Assembly: GCA_013399875.1 (NCBI GenBank)
Contig: VXAZ01004031.1
Span: 120,303 to 184,302 of the forward strand
Length of the DNA: 64,000 nucleotides
Direction: 5' to 3'
Origin: Gymnorhina tibicen
Taxonomy: Eukaryota; Chordata; Aves; Passeriformes; Artamidae
Shown here: positions 1-11,370 of the stretch, piece by piece
Position numbering within the stretch: the first letter of the stretch is position 1
Layout of the letters: each line of letters begins with the position of its first letter
Made by a program: the position numbers and the translations under genes
The notes under the pieces: model-generated
What the model was told of the DNA's origin: nothing
What the model saw: the letters and a program-made list of their open reading frames with translations, nothing else
Database searches by the model: none

Positions 1-98
1 TGCCCGTGGGGACCCGGCCCCGGGGGCTGGGATGCCCCAGACTGGGCTCGGCTCCCCGCACCGGAACCCCCCGGCCCCGCGGAGCGCAGCCCCGGCCC

Positions 99-124
99 CG
101 CCGCCCGCCGCCGCCGCCGCCGCC
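99..124. repeat. (CCG)n triplet run
   Basis: This is a short imperfect GCC/CCG repeat of about eight units inside the CpG-dense start of the window. It is purely sequence-based, with no function implied. Confidence 0.8.
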
Positions 125-219
125 TTGTTTACACGGAAAACACGGCCCCGTCTTCCAAAATATTTGCAGCTCCGACGATAGGAAAAAACCCTCGCCGAGC
201 GGCCGGGGTTGGCCGCCTA

Positions 220-276
220 TTTTTTTTTTTCCTTTTTTTTTTCTTTCTTTCCCTTCTTTTCATTTTTTTTCCCCCC
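220..276 (+). repeat. Pyrimidine tract (T-rich, then C)
   Basis: This is an almost pure T/C run of 57 bases with a single A at 262, ending in six C. It sits in the GC-rich, CpG-dense region and is followed by CAAATCACAATCAG. It resembles the pyrimidine tract of a splice acceptor, but no plausible exon follows. It is most simply a low-complexity tract. Confidence 0.85.
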
Positions 277-3031
277 AAATCACAATCAGATGTGTCCCTT
301 GCAGAAAGCGCAATTTCTTCGCCGGCGTTTTCCCCAGGGAGGCACGGCCAAGCCGGGTTATCTGGCGGGGAGAGGGGCCCGGTGGCACCGGGGCACACGC
401 GGTGGCGGCTCCGGGGGCGGGCGCGGGGTCCCGGCAGCCTCGGGGCGATGCTCGGCCCCGCTGCGGAGCCCCCGCTCCCCCGGGCTGCGGAGCCCTCCGG
501 GACGGGAGGAAGCGGCGGGGAGGCCCCGAGGGAGAGCGGCGGGTGCCACTCGGCTGCCGGGGTCACTCCGGGTTTGCTTTTCCGCCGTCCCGCGGGTCCC
601 GCTGCCCGGCAGCGCTCGGGGACTGGGCTCCGCGTCTCGCTGACATCCCAGCGCTGTCTCTTGCCCAGCAGCGAGGCCGGGGGGGCAGGAGGGGTCCGGC
701 TTTCCCATCCTCAGCCCCGCTCCCTGCCTGCAGAGTCACAGCTATCAGCGATGCCACAAATTTTGGTGCGGTCTCGAGGTGCTATCGGACCCCCGTTCTC
801 CTCTGCAGGGTCCCCAAATGCTCCTGAAAACGCTTCTGTTCGCTTGTTGTGCTGGCGCCGCGCTGCTACCATCCTTCTCCCTTCCAATTTATTTCCAATA
901 AAAGGGAAGCAAGTTCCCAGTTTCCAGTAAAATATGTCACTTTTATGCCAGGCTTTGCATTTCAGACCATGTGCAGTCCTAGCCGCGTCAGACTTCTGCA
1001 AACGAAAATCGCTCTGTTTTTTCCTTTTCCACCGGCTTTGCTGGGAAGCGAGTGTTTTGCAAGGACGAAGCTACCGTAAAACAATTTTCCGCAGCCCGAT
1101 CCTGCTGCGCCTTCCCTGGGGCCGCACCTATCGGTCTGTAAAACCAGCCGCGGCCAAAAACCCGCGCTGCCCTGCCAAGCCCACACCGCCTGGAATAATC
1201 CCCCCAGATAAAGATCACAATAACCCCATTCAGCTCCCACCCACTCGCTCATGACCGTCGGCCCACCCTGGTTTCTCTCCCAAATCCCGAGAGAAAGTCA
1301 GGCCCCGGGTCAGCGGGGGCTGCGGAGCCGCCTGCGCCGCGCAGGGGCAGGGGACGAGCGCGGAGCCGCCGCCGATGCGGCCGCCGCACGCTGGAGGCTC
1401 CTTCCAGCGCTGCAGAGGGAATCAGAGCGGCCAGAGCGCCCTGAGCCGCCGTGCTGAGGGAAAGGTGAATTAGCCAAATCAACTGAATTTGCATCAAGTA
1501 GAGGTGGGAGAACTGGTTGCATTTTTTTTTTTTTCCGCTGAATTTACTTTTTTCCTTTCTGGGAAATCGTTGGGGATTTTCTTTTTCTTTTCATCCAAGG
1601 AGAAAAATTATAGAATGTGTCTGCTTTGCTTAAAAATTTGGGTGTTTGCTTTGGGAAGCCCATTCCCCCTGCCAAAAGTGAATCTTTGTTCCTATTCATG
1701 CTTATTTGGGGCTGAAAAAGAAATGCTCTGGAGTTTCTGACAGAAAGTCAAAATTTCCCACGGGAACGGTTTTTGCCAGCCAGATCGAATTTTTCTTTAT
1801 CACTCCTTGCGAGATCCCAGCTCTGCACGTGGAGAGGACAGGGCTTGTCCCAAGGAGATGTTCTCCAGGGATCTGCTCCTGCAGAGCTTCTCACAGCTTC
1901 GGGTTCCCACCAGCTTTACCTGGCAAAAAACTCATCCACGTAGAGCTTGGCCTTGTGGTCTGGCTTTGGCCGGGCGCCTGGGAGCCGGAGCGCTCCAGGG
2001 AGGACTCAGCTTGGAGAAGAGCTCGGAGGTCTGTTCTCCATCCTGCCTCTCCCCAGCGCCGCTGGGCTGGCTCTTTGCTCAGCACCGGTCCAGCCCAAGC
2101 CCCCTTCTCCAGCCCAGTTCGTCCTGATGCAGCTTCCAGCTCCCCTGGGAGAGGAGATCGCAGCTGGAAAAGGTCTGAACTGAAACGCTGTCAGAGCTCA
2201 GCTGCTGGTGAGCTTGTGTGGACACAGGAAAACGCAGGCAGGGTCTTTGATCAGACTGAACAACATCACTAAAATACAACGGGCACCATTCCACAATCTC
2301 TCAGGAATCACGGTGTTATTTAGAGTGCTGGCAATGAACCCGGACCAGCACCTTCCCTTTAGTTTGCACAGAACACCTTTGCCCTGGGCAGAGCACTGCT
2401 GGACAAGCCCAGGTTGCATCCCGCTGACAGGCGCTTGGAGAGCTCCAGACTCCGTTCCCAGTGCCGGCTCTGGATCTGCGCAGCCTTTCCCCCCACGGAC
2501 CCAGGAGATGCTCCCGGCACCTGCACGTGTGCCTGACGTCAGCGGTGGCTGCAGGTGCTGGGCGCCGCTCGGATTTTGGCCCTCTGCGATGCCTGGAGAG
2601 CGTTTAACAAACCCGGGAGCGAGTGCAGGGAGAGAAAGGAAACACATTGTGTTCCCAGATAGGGGATTTGGCACAGGCAGCACGGGGAGCCTGGTGTTGG
2701 ACAGGCTCTGCTCTGCTGCCGAAGGGTTCCCAGGCTGGGATGTGTCTCATGTCAGAGCAATTTCCGAGCAAGTTCCTTGTTCAGCGGAAAGGAAACTTCA
2801 CCTCAGACAAGGAGTTGACCAGGAACTCCAAGAGAAGTGCCTGCCAAACACCCCCAATGAAAAACTTCCTTCCAGACAAACCTGGGGCTTTATCACCTCC
2901 GTGGTGGTCCAGGGAGGCATTTGCAGGGCAGTGCTTGCTAAAATAGCAACCAGACCCCCTCCACCCTCATCACAGCCAGGGAAATCAAACCCTCCCACAC
3001 AGCGAGCTCCTCTCCCGCAGAGGGATGTGAG

Positions 3032-3153
3032 GGATTTCATGCCAGGGTGTTCCTGGTGTCCCTTATTAAATTCAGGTGATCCCCTTTCTTTATCCTGAAT
3101 TAATCACCTCCACCTCAAAAGCCTTCCCAGTTCCCATCCTGTCTGTAACCGTT
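3032..3153 (+). repeat. Direct repeat DR-A, copy 1 (about 122 bp)
   Basis: This segment matches 4953-5073 in the same orientation with roughly a dozen substitutions and one 1-base gap, about 90 percent identity by eye. Both copies run from GGATTTCAT to CTGTCTGTAACCGTT, and similarity fades sharply on both sides. Shared cores include TTAATCACCTCC and TTCCCATCCTGTCTGTAACC. It is either an old local duplication or two insertions of one unnamed interspersed repeat. It does not look like CR1. Confidence 0.85.
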
Positions 3154-4523
3154 TTCCCCAGGCGGGCACAGTGGGATGTTGGGGAGCCCCATGAGGTGAT
3201 CCCTTCCCATTCCCCTTGGCCTCCGAATGGGAGAAGGACTCAGGCTGGTGGTGACTTTGGCTCTGTCCCGCTGGACAGTCCCTGCAGGCTTTGCTTGGCT
3301 GGGAGACAGCCCCCAGTGCTGGTCTGCAGGGTTCAGGCACCCCCGGAGCCGGGCAGAGCAGGGAGCCAGGGTGAGGCCTGGGCCACCAGGGGCTGACAGT
3401 GGCTCACAGTGACCAAGACACATCCGGGCAGGAAGGACCGGGCTGGTGGGAGAGGTCCTTTCTGTCTTCTCCTCTCTCGTGGTGGTTCAGGCCTCTGCAG
3501 ATGGTTTATCCTGAGGGGGACAGAGGCTCTGGCTGCAGCAGTGGGAAGTGGAGCGTGCTGGGGACTGGCAGAGCTGGCAGGGACCTGGTCACCAATGCAC
3601 CCTGTGCCCCTTCAGTTCCATGGTGGGATGGGAGTCAGAGGAATTGAGTGGCCTTGCAGACCCCTCTGTGAGGAGAAGAGGACTCCAACTGTCCCCATGT
3701 TCACCCTGCATGCAGCCACTTCTGCTCCAGACGGATGGGGAAGGATGCAAGCGTCCATCCCTTCTTGCCTGGAAAAACAGCCACAATCCCAGCCTGAGCA
3801 GAGGGGCTCTGAGCAGGATCCCCAAGCTGCCCCTGCAGGATCCCCAGGGTCCCACAGAGGATCCCCAGGGGGCCAGAGCAGGATGCCCACAGTGTAACAC
3901 CCTTTGCCCACCTGAGGCAGACCCTGGTGCCTGGATCTGGCAGCACAGCACGGCTCTGCCTGGGGCTGGATCCAGGCAAGGCTCTCAGGTGGATTTTGGA
4001 GCTGCTCTGTGGTGGTTCTGCCCATTACCTCCCGATGATGACAAGACCGCTCCAAATTTCTGATATCCAAGCTTATCTTTGGCCTCGATTTTGCCTTTTG
4101 TAGGGAGCAAAGGGGGGCTGCGTAAAATCCTTTGGACCTGGGTTGAGAAAGGCTCGAAGCTTTATTGCAGCGCCCTTGTACCCAGGGAAACTGCAACTGG
4201 GGCAGCTTCACCAGCAGCTGGACCAGACCCTGCGAGGGCTGGACTTCCCGTGGCTCCGTGTGCCATCCATGGAGCCACAGGTCCTTTCCAGCCCCTCCTG
4301 GTGCAGCTCCCCGCGGATCGTGCTGCACGGGGAGCTGCACGAGCAGGGGTAGCTGTATTGCTGAGCAGATGGGTGCTGTAGCCATAGAAATTTGGGCCCG
4401 CGAGCTGCTGAGGCTCCCATTGTAGCCTCCCAAGGGAGCCTCGCATGGGCAGAGCTTTCTCACAGGCTTTTATTCTCAGGAAGCTTAAAGTTAAACTGAT
4501 TTCCAACAGAAAGGTTTTTACAC

Positions 4524-4545
4524 CAACAAACAAACAAACAAAAAA
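4524..4545 (+). repeat. (CAAA)n microsatellite
   Basis: Four to five CAAA units are followed by an A-run. It is a short simple repeat in the intron. Confidence 0.75.
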
Positions 4546-4952
4546 GCGCAGTTAAGGCTAAAACAAAACCAGGCTTGGCACTCCGGGTTGGACTCCTGCC
4601 TTCCCTTGAGCTTGTCCACGGCTAATCTCTGCCCTTCTCTTTCTGGGCCAAATCATGTCATCCTTATTCAGCCTCCGCTGTCCTCGCCTCGCAAACTCCC
4701 TGTGCCTGCCCGGGGGGACGTGCTGCCTCCCCAGGGATGGAGCAAAAAGCACCCGAGGGCTCTGGAATCCCCACTGCCTGCAGGGATCCTGCCTGTAAAA
4801 GCACTCCCGGGATCCTGGGGTTCCTACCTGCCCTGTGAAGTGGGAGCAGCTGGGGCACACAAATTTGTCTCTGTATTCTTAATGCATCCCCCCTTCGTCC
4901 TCAGGGATGAGATGGATTTTCGTGACCACGGAGGGCTTTTTATGAGTCTGCA

Positions 4953-5073
4953 GGATTTCATTCCAGGGAGTTCCTGGTGTCTCTTATGAAATTTAAGTGA
5001 TTCCTTTTCTTTACCCTGATTAATCACCTCCGCCTTAAAAGCCTTCACAGTTCCCATCCTGTCTGTAACCGTT
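4953..5073 (+). repeat. Direct repeat DR-A, copy 2 (about 121 bp)
   Basis: This is the partner of 3032-3153, in the same orientation 1.9 kb downstream. It carries a 1-base deletion relative to copy 1 and scattered, mainly transition, differences. Flanking sequences are unrelated, and no target-site duplication is evident. Confidence 0.85.
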
Positions 5074-5803
5074 CTGTGGCTGGGCTGCGCGAGCAGGGTT
5101 TTATTGAGGACTTTCTGGAGGATTTCAGGGCACTGTGTTGAGTTTTCTCCTCCACCAGTTTTGTCCTGGGGGCATCCAGGGCAAAGGAGGCCGTGGGTCG
5201 GGATGACCGGAGCAGTCTGGTTGCCTGCCTGGCACTGAGAGTTTGCAGATCATTTTGCCCCTTGCTGCTGTCGAACAGCAGAAAAAACCCCAAAGCAGCC
5301 CCAGGACCCAAATCCAACATCCAGCCTTTCCTAGAGAGCGCTGGCACAGCTGCCCGGGGCACAGGACACAGCAGCCCCGTGGCAGGGCTGAGTCCCCGAC
5401 ACACGGGGGGTTCACGGGCTCAACCTCACCAGCACGATTCATTTGCAGCGCGTTCCCGATTGCACCGAACAGATCCCCCCCGTGTTTCAGGAGGGAAGGG
5501 AGAGGATTTGCTGCCGGGATCAGCCCGCGCAGAGGGCTCAGAGCTGGGACAGGGCTCGGCGGTGGCAGAGCCACGTCTGCTCCGTCCCCAGGGTGCCTCT
5601 GGAGCAGCGGCTGCCGTTTGGCCTCTGCCGCTGCGATCAGCGGGAAGCGTTTGCTTTGCATAAGCCGAGCTCCCGTCCCGAGCATCCCTGCCAGATCCCC
5701 GCTGCTCCCCGCACAGAGCGGGCACGGCCGGGGCTGGCACGGCCTGGGGCTCAGCCTGGCTCTGACGGGGACAAGCTCCGTGTCTGAGCAGGGATCAAAG
5801 CAC

Positions 5804-5806
<3 letters not shown>

Positions 5807-5866
<60 letters not shown>
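5807..5866 (+). repeat. (ACAGGG)10 hexamer array
   Basis: Ten perfect copies of a 6-base unit occur without interruption. The same unit in the same orientation recurs at 9849-9902. The G3 run every six bases on the transcript strand fits the G-quadruplex pattern. The unit length is a multiple of three, so the array stays open in several frames and inflates spurious reading frames. Confidence 0.97.
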
Positions 5867-5867
<1 letters not shown>

Positions 5868-7640
5868 GAGGCCGGATCCTCACCCAGGGCAACCCCGGCT
5901 CTGCCCGCGGCAGAGACTCATCCCCGCCGACCACGCTCCAAAGAGTCCGGAGAGCCGGGATGGGGCTGGCTGGAGTGACAGGCAGGCTTTTAAAAAGATA
6001 ACTGCATAATAGCTTTCGTTTATAAGGGATTAGGATGCCCTGGGGACTGATAAGGAGACCGGGAGGCTTTTCCTGCTCTCAGCCAGGGCCGCCGTGGAGG
6101 CTCTCGGAGGGAGTGGAACGGGGACTCGGCTGCTCCCGATCCATCCCAGGCAGAAGCAGAGGGAGCAGTGGAACGGAGGGGCTGAACCCCACATGGAATG
6201 GGAGTTTGCTTTAGGCTCAGCAGGAAACAGGGAATTAATGGTGGGGTGGGGAAAATCCTGTCTTCTTTTGGGAGATATTAAAGAAACAGGTTCCGACCCG
6301 GGAGAGCACGGGAGTGGAGCCGACACTGAGCTCTGCTGGGAGCTGGATTTATGGAAGCACTTTGTACAGAGCTGCTTTTAGTGGAGACTGGAGTTTAAAA
6401 ACTGATGGAGTGATGTGGGCAGAGAGATTGTTCTGTTCCAGGGCTCGGTTTGAGACAAGTTTAGGGGGAACCACTCCGGAAGGGACGTCTCCCCCACAGA
6501 AGATAGGGTTTGGCACTCCCTCCCCCACCGATACGAAAGGAATTTCTTGGATGAAAGTGAAAAAAACCTATTTATTTAACAAGCAGAGTGCTGGCAGGCA
6601 CAGAAAAGAACGAGTAACGTTAGATAACAAACCTCCTGGCTGCGGAGAAAGCTGGTGCATTTAGAGTTCCCTCTGTAGCTGGCTCGGCCCCTCCCGAGGT
6701 CCGAGGCCGGGATGCGGCGTCCCCGATGATCTGGTTCTCGGATCACAGCTAGGCCAGGCAGCCCCAGAGGAAGATGAAGAAATTACCGGAGGATTTCGGT
6801 ATGCATACCTGGGAAGAACTTCTTCCCTCAGCTCACAAGCCGGCTGGAAGCTGAATCCACTCCGTCCCGCTGCAAGCAGAGCCGAGCGACACGGGGCAGC
6901 GCGCGCGAGTCCTTGGACACAAACTGCGCCAAGGAGTTTTCCCGGCTCCCCCCCAGCTCTTCCCTCGCACCCATTAAAGCTGCGGGACCCATTTCTGGGC
7001 AATAAGCAGGCCCTAGGGGAATGCAGCATGACCATAAAATCACCCCAGGACGAGCGGGGATGGTGCTGGGCACCCTGAGGTCTCAGCTGGCACGGGAAGC
7101 ATCGACAGCACAAAGTGGGCACAGAAGCGCTGCCCACAACGGGCACCTCCTGCATCGCTGGGGTTACAGAGAGCAGAGGAAGGCACAGGGAGGGGAAGAG
7201 CCTGGATTCATGTTCCACACACGGCTGTGGGACCGTGGAAGAAATTTTCCTGGGCAGAAATTTCTGCGGGCAGGAATTTTCCTTTCCAACCTTCTCAAAG
7301 CATTTCCTGAGTGACAGGAGAGTTGAAGATTGTGTCTGCACCCCCCACCCGGACAGAGGGTTGGAGAGTGGGGAAGGAGAAAACCTTTATTTCAGTCTCT
7401 CCTGGAAGTACGGGGTTTTTCTAAATTATTTCAGAGAAGGGCTGGAAGGGGCCTTTGGCTTTGTCCAGTGCCTGTTGTCACCCAGGCTGTGGTTTCTCAT
7501 GGAGAGGGATCCCCTCTTGGGCTGAGACAGGATGCCCTGGAATGCTGCACTGGGAATCACAGCCCTCAGCCCAATTCCTGTTCCCCTGGGGATGGAGGGG
7601 CTGGTAATGGATGAGCCCAGGCAACCTTGGCCATCTTCTG

Positions 7641-7682
7641 CCAAAAGATGTGGCAGATGTGCCAAAAGATGTGGCAAATTGT
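7641..7682 (+). repeat. 21-bp tandem duplication
   Basis: Two adjacent copies of a unit starting CCAAAAGATGTGGCA are present. The second differs by a few bases and is followed by a short related tail. This is a small intronic duplication. Confidence 0.8.
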
Positions 7683-8369
7683 GTGGGCAGGTGAGTGGGA
7701 ATTCCAGTACAGGTAGTGGGGAGCGACCTTGGGAATCTCAGCTCTAGGATCGAAGCTGCTGCATCCCCATTTGGGGAGAGGATGCAGAGCCCAGGGCCTG
7801 CACCAAGCACCCTCGATTTCCACTGGGAAAGGGCAAAAATGCCATGCGGGGCAGGAGCAGGCAGTGCAGTGCCACAGGCTGGGAGCAGCCCGGCTCTGTG
7901 GGGTTGTTTTACAGCAAATTTATCCTTTTTGATGCACTGGGGTGGGAAACCCTCTCTGCCAGTGAGAAGTAGGCACGGATTTGTTGATGGTGCCTCATGG
8001 AGCGGGAAGAGCGCTCCCCGCTTTCTCAGGGCACGAGGGACGGAGGTGAGGTGTCCTCCCCCCTGTCCCAGGTGGGAATTGGAGGAGGAGCACGGGAGGA
8101 ATGCTGCTGGCTCAGCAGGCCCCGCCGCACGCTCGCGCTCCGGGCTCGGTGCCATTTCCGTGCTGGGTCTGTGCGCTCCCAGCCCGCGCGAGGAGCGGCC
8201 CAGCTGTTCCCTCCCCGATCCCATCCCCGCGCAGCCCGCGTGCTCCGAGTTCAGAGCCCGGGATGGAAAGATGGATGAGGTGTCCACGTCATCTTCCCTG
8301 TGGTATTTCGGAGCCATCCATCACCCAGATCCCTGCCAGGCTGCGCTGGGTGGGTCACTGGGATCTGGG

Positions 8370-8455
8370 CTTTGTTTTGATCAAGTGCAACAATTTTCAT
8401 GGGAATTATCATTAATTATTCTGTGGGAATAATTAACGTCCCTTAATGTCAGCTC
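8370..8455. promoter_or_regulatory. AT-rich island with homeodomain-like sites (candidate enhancer)
   Basis: An AT-rich stretch in GC-rich surroundings contains TTGATCAA, ACAAT (SOX-like), CATTAATTATT and AATAATTAACG within 85 bases. Such clusters are common in conserved developmental enhancers. Function is inferred from composition and motifs only; conservation is not known. Confidence 0.3.
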
Positions 8456-9847
8456 TGTGGGTATTTAGGGTCCAGGAAGTCAGACCAGAGTGGATGAGGA
8501 GAGAAAGGACTGCACATCTGACTGGAGAAAGGAATTTTTACACTCACTGGGGACTGCCCCAGCACTTGCTTTGCTCTCCCAGCCCCAGAAGGACTTTCCT
8601 TCAGGGTCTAGAGTGTCGTCTGTGCCTGGTCAGGAGATGCTCTGGGGAGAGCTGAGCCCTGCGTGCAGGGAAGGGAGGAGCGGGGAGGGAGGGACAGTGC
8701 AAGCAGGTGAGACCTAAGTCTCCCTGTTCTCAGCCTCCTCGTCTTCACGTAATTCCTTCCCCGCAAGGGTGGCCCCGGCTCTTCCCGGCCCGCTGGCCAC
8801 CCCAGGTAGCGATGCCCGCGCAGAGGGAGCCTGTTCCAGCAGCACAGCGAGCCCTGGGGAGTGTGACAAAGGCATCGGGACACTGAAAATGGAACAGGGA
8901 AGAAGGAAGGTAAACGATGGGAAGAGCTGCAGACAGGAGGAAAATGTCTTGGTTTAAAAATCAGCGTTTGTGGTGCACGAGAGCAGCCTGAGGAGCATCC
9001 TCGGGGTGGGCAGAGCCGCTCGCTCCTGGCGCTGCCCGGAGCCTGTTGTTTTCCAGCCCCATCTGATAAGCGGCGCAGAACCAGCCCCGCGTTTCGCCTT
9101 CCTCTGTCAGTGCCGCCCGTCCCGAGCCGGGGCTGTTTACTGGCTCATCCTCCCCCTTTTGCAAGAGGGAGTCGGTTCTGGTTAATGTCGGAGATCGGAA
9201 CGTGATTACCGAAAGCCTCATGAAATGAAATCCCTTCGCTTCAAAGCGGCCGGGGAGGGAGGGGAGCGTCCCTCCGGCAGCGGCGGTGGCCGGGCGGATA
9301 TTGAGAGCAGCCCGGTGGCCAGCGCTGCCCCGCGCTCGCTCGGGCTCTGACAGCGGGAAGGCAAATACAAACAGCAGCTTGTGTTTGCACACAAAGGCTC
9401 CGTGCGCCGCGATCCCCGGCCCCGGGCTTTACACCCTCGGCTCTTGGGCAAAAAGTCCTGGGAGGGCTGGAGGGAGGGAAGCCGGGCTGAATATTTAGGG
9501 ATGAATTGAACTGTGCAAACACGCCTCTGGGAAGCTCGCGGTGCAGCGCCTTGGATCAGCTGCCCGCCGGGGCTGGAACGCAACCGCTGCGCTTGAAAGG
9601 GCGACTTTCACGCTGAAGCAAAACGGGACAAAGCAAGATAAATGAAACGGGCTCCCGGCAGGGTTTGGTTTGTTTGTTTTTGTAACTCGGCTAATATTCC
9701 CGCATTGTTCAGCCCAGCGGCCCAGTGTCTGTCCTTCACACGCTGCTCGTAAATCGGGGCTGGGCGGGCGGCGCTGGCAGCGGGCGGTGCGGGAGGGACG
9801 GGACCAGCGGGACAAGGATGGGACCAGCCGGACAGGGATGTGGCCAG

Positions 9848-9848
<1 letters not shown>

Positions 9849-9902
<54 letters not shown>
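9849..9902 (+). repeat. (GGGACA)9 hexamer array
   Basis: Nine perfect copies occur, preceded by degenerate GGGAC-containing sequence from about 9795 and followed by a decayed copy. The unit and orientation match 5807-5866, 4 kb upstream. G3 runs every six bases could form quadruplexes in the nascent RNA. Confidence 0.97.
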
Positions 9903-9904
<2 letters not shown>

Positions 9905-10302
9905 ATGAGCGGGGCAGGGACGGGACGAGCGGCTCCGGCCCTGGGGACCAGGGATTGTCCTCTGCGGCTTTTGCGGTGCCGGCAGTCGGGAGCTCCGCGG
10001 CTCTGCGGCAATCGCACCGCGCTGAGCCGGGCAGGTCCGAGCCGGGGCGGGGATGCTCAGCCCTGCTCATTCCCAGCTGTTCCTGGATTCAGCCAGGGGC
10101 GGGTTTGGGCACATCTAGCGTAGCACAGGGAGTGTCAAGGGGGTCTGTGGACCAGCAGAGCTCCGCTATCAGCTCATTCCTCAGCTGAGCGTGGCATGTC
10201 CTGATGATTTTTCATAGAGCTGGCAGCAAATCTGCCGGGATTTGTCCAAGTGGGGACATCCCAGGCAAACTGTGGGGACCAGCGCTGGTGTGTCCGTCCT
10301 CT

Positions 10303-10375
10303 CCATCCCATCCCATCCCATCCCATCCCATCCCATCCCATCCCATCCCATCCCATCCCATCCCATCCCATCCCA
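10303..10375 (+). repeat. (CCCAT)n pentamer array, about 14.6 copies
   Basis: This is an uninterrupted pentamer array of 73 bases. Its reverse complement is the GGGAT unit found at 61473-61517 in the opposite orientation. The purity suggests recent or unstable expansion, and length polymorphism is likely (inference). Confidence 0.98.
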
Positions 10376-10619
10376 GGGCAAGGACCAGAGCTCATCCTCA
10401 CCGTGCCGTGCGCGTGCTCGGGGATGGATCCCTGCGGAGCTCAGAGCCTGCCCAGGGCTGGGGGGTGCTGATCCCGTGGGATGGACGTGAATTCGGGATT
10501 AGGGACCGCAGGGTGGACTCAGCCAGGTTGATACAGGCACTCCTTTCATTGTAAGGAATAGAAGACCCCCAGTCCAAGCCTCTTGAAAATTCCCTTTCCC
10601 TCCGGAGTTCGGGCAAAGC

Positions 10620-11370
10620 AGGTTTAACACTGCAACATTTCTCTAGTGCGAGCTGAGTAAGCAAAATTTAATAATCAGCTGCATAATAGTTCAGATCAAA
10701 CCAAAGAGCAGGAGCAGCATCGCTTTTAAAACATTTGAATAACATTTAATATCCTCTGTAGCATTTACTTTTCACAAGCCTCTGCAAAACCAGCAAATGT
10801 TCCCAGGAATTTGGCAAACTGACTTCTGCACAAATCCAGCCCCCCAGATGAGCTGTTTGTCAGTCCCCACTTCACAAAGTTTCGCCCAATCAACAACAAC
10901 AAAAAAAAATCCCAACAAAACCCCAGACAGCGCCTCACGTGCTGGGGGTGACCAAAGAAATCCCTGATTTGGGTGACCAATGAATGTCCCCAGCAATGAA
11001 AAGCGAACAATTTGTCGGCAGCCCCTGCACTTGAAAACGAATGATCCAAATTATTCAGCGAGTCTCCCTGGATAGTGAATCCATTGAAAGGGGATCGAGA
11101 CAGGGTCATAAATTATTCATCACCCAGAAGAGAATGAAATGCATATAATCATAACAATAATAATAACAACAACAATCGTTACACTAATAATAGCAACCAG
11201 AGCCCGGCCAGCTCTGCTCGGAGAACCAGGGAGCCGTGAAGCCTCCCAGACTTTATTTTCCATTTATCCCGGCCCCTATTTAGAGCAGCTGTGTTAAATA
11301 CAGGAATGTAAAGTGGGTCGACATTTGGAATAAATGTATTTATTGCCAGTAATTTGACTCGCTTGCCTTG
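10620..11370. promoter_or_regulatory. AT-rich island, candidate conserved regulatory block
   Basis: About 750 bases are clearly richer in A/T than the flanks. The block holds motifs such as AAATTTAATAATCAGC, CATAAATTATTCATC, AATGCATATAATCA and TTGCCAGTAATTTG, with several ATTA cores. An A/C-rich AAT/AAC microsatellite-like patch lies at 11150-11176. No open frame makes sense here. An enhancer role is inference from composition; a non-coding relic of an old repeat is the alternative. Confidence 0.3.
11150..11176 (+). repeat. Imperfect AAT/AAC triplet run
   Basis: A run of ACAATAATAATAACAACAAC type sits inside the AT-rich island. It is a short simple repeat. Confidence 0.7.

Larger units (their letters stand above)
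1..1460. other. CpG-dense region (CpG-island-like)
   Basis: CpG dinucleotides are frequent in 1-700 and again in about 1090-1460, unlike most of the following intron, where CpG is thinner. It includes a short GCC/CCG run at about 99-124. It could be the trailing part of a CpG island around the first coding exon of NTN1, which would lie just upstream; that is inference. No netrin coding sequence was found in it. Confidence 0.55.

Noticed and set aside
897..902. AATAAA polyadenylation-like signal in the CpG-dense start
   Set aside because: No upstream coding exon or GU-rich element tied to it could be identified. It is a chance hexamer inside the intron.
2208..3098. 296-codon open frame on the + strand
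   Set aside because: Low-complexity composition with no domain. It runs into the start of direct repeat DR-A, and another long frame (2198-2683) lies opposite. Treated as chance.
5125..5934. Minus-strand open frame with a Pro-Val repeat
   Set aside because: The repeat is the translation of the ACAGGG hexamer array, whose unit length is a multiple of three.
7430..7490. GCTGGAAGGGGCC...TTTGTCCAG patch resembling part of a CR1 end
   Set aside because: The similarity is short and broken, and no terminal octamer or neighbouring CR1 sequence is present.
9495..10070. Minus-strand open frame with a Cys-Pro repeat
   Set aside because: It is a translation of the GGGACA hexamer array, not a cysteine-rich protein.
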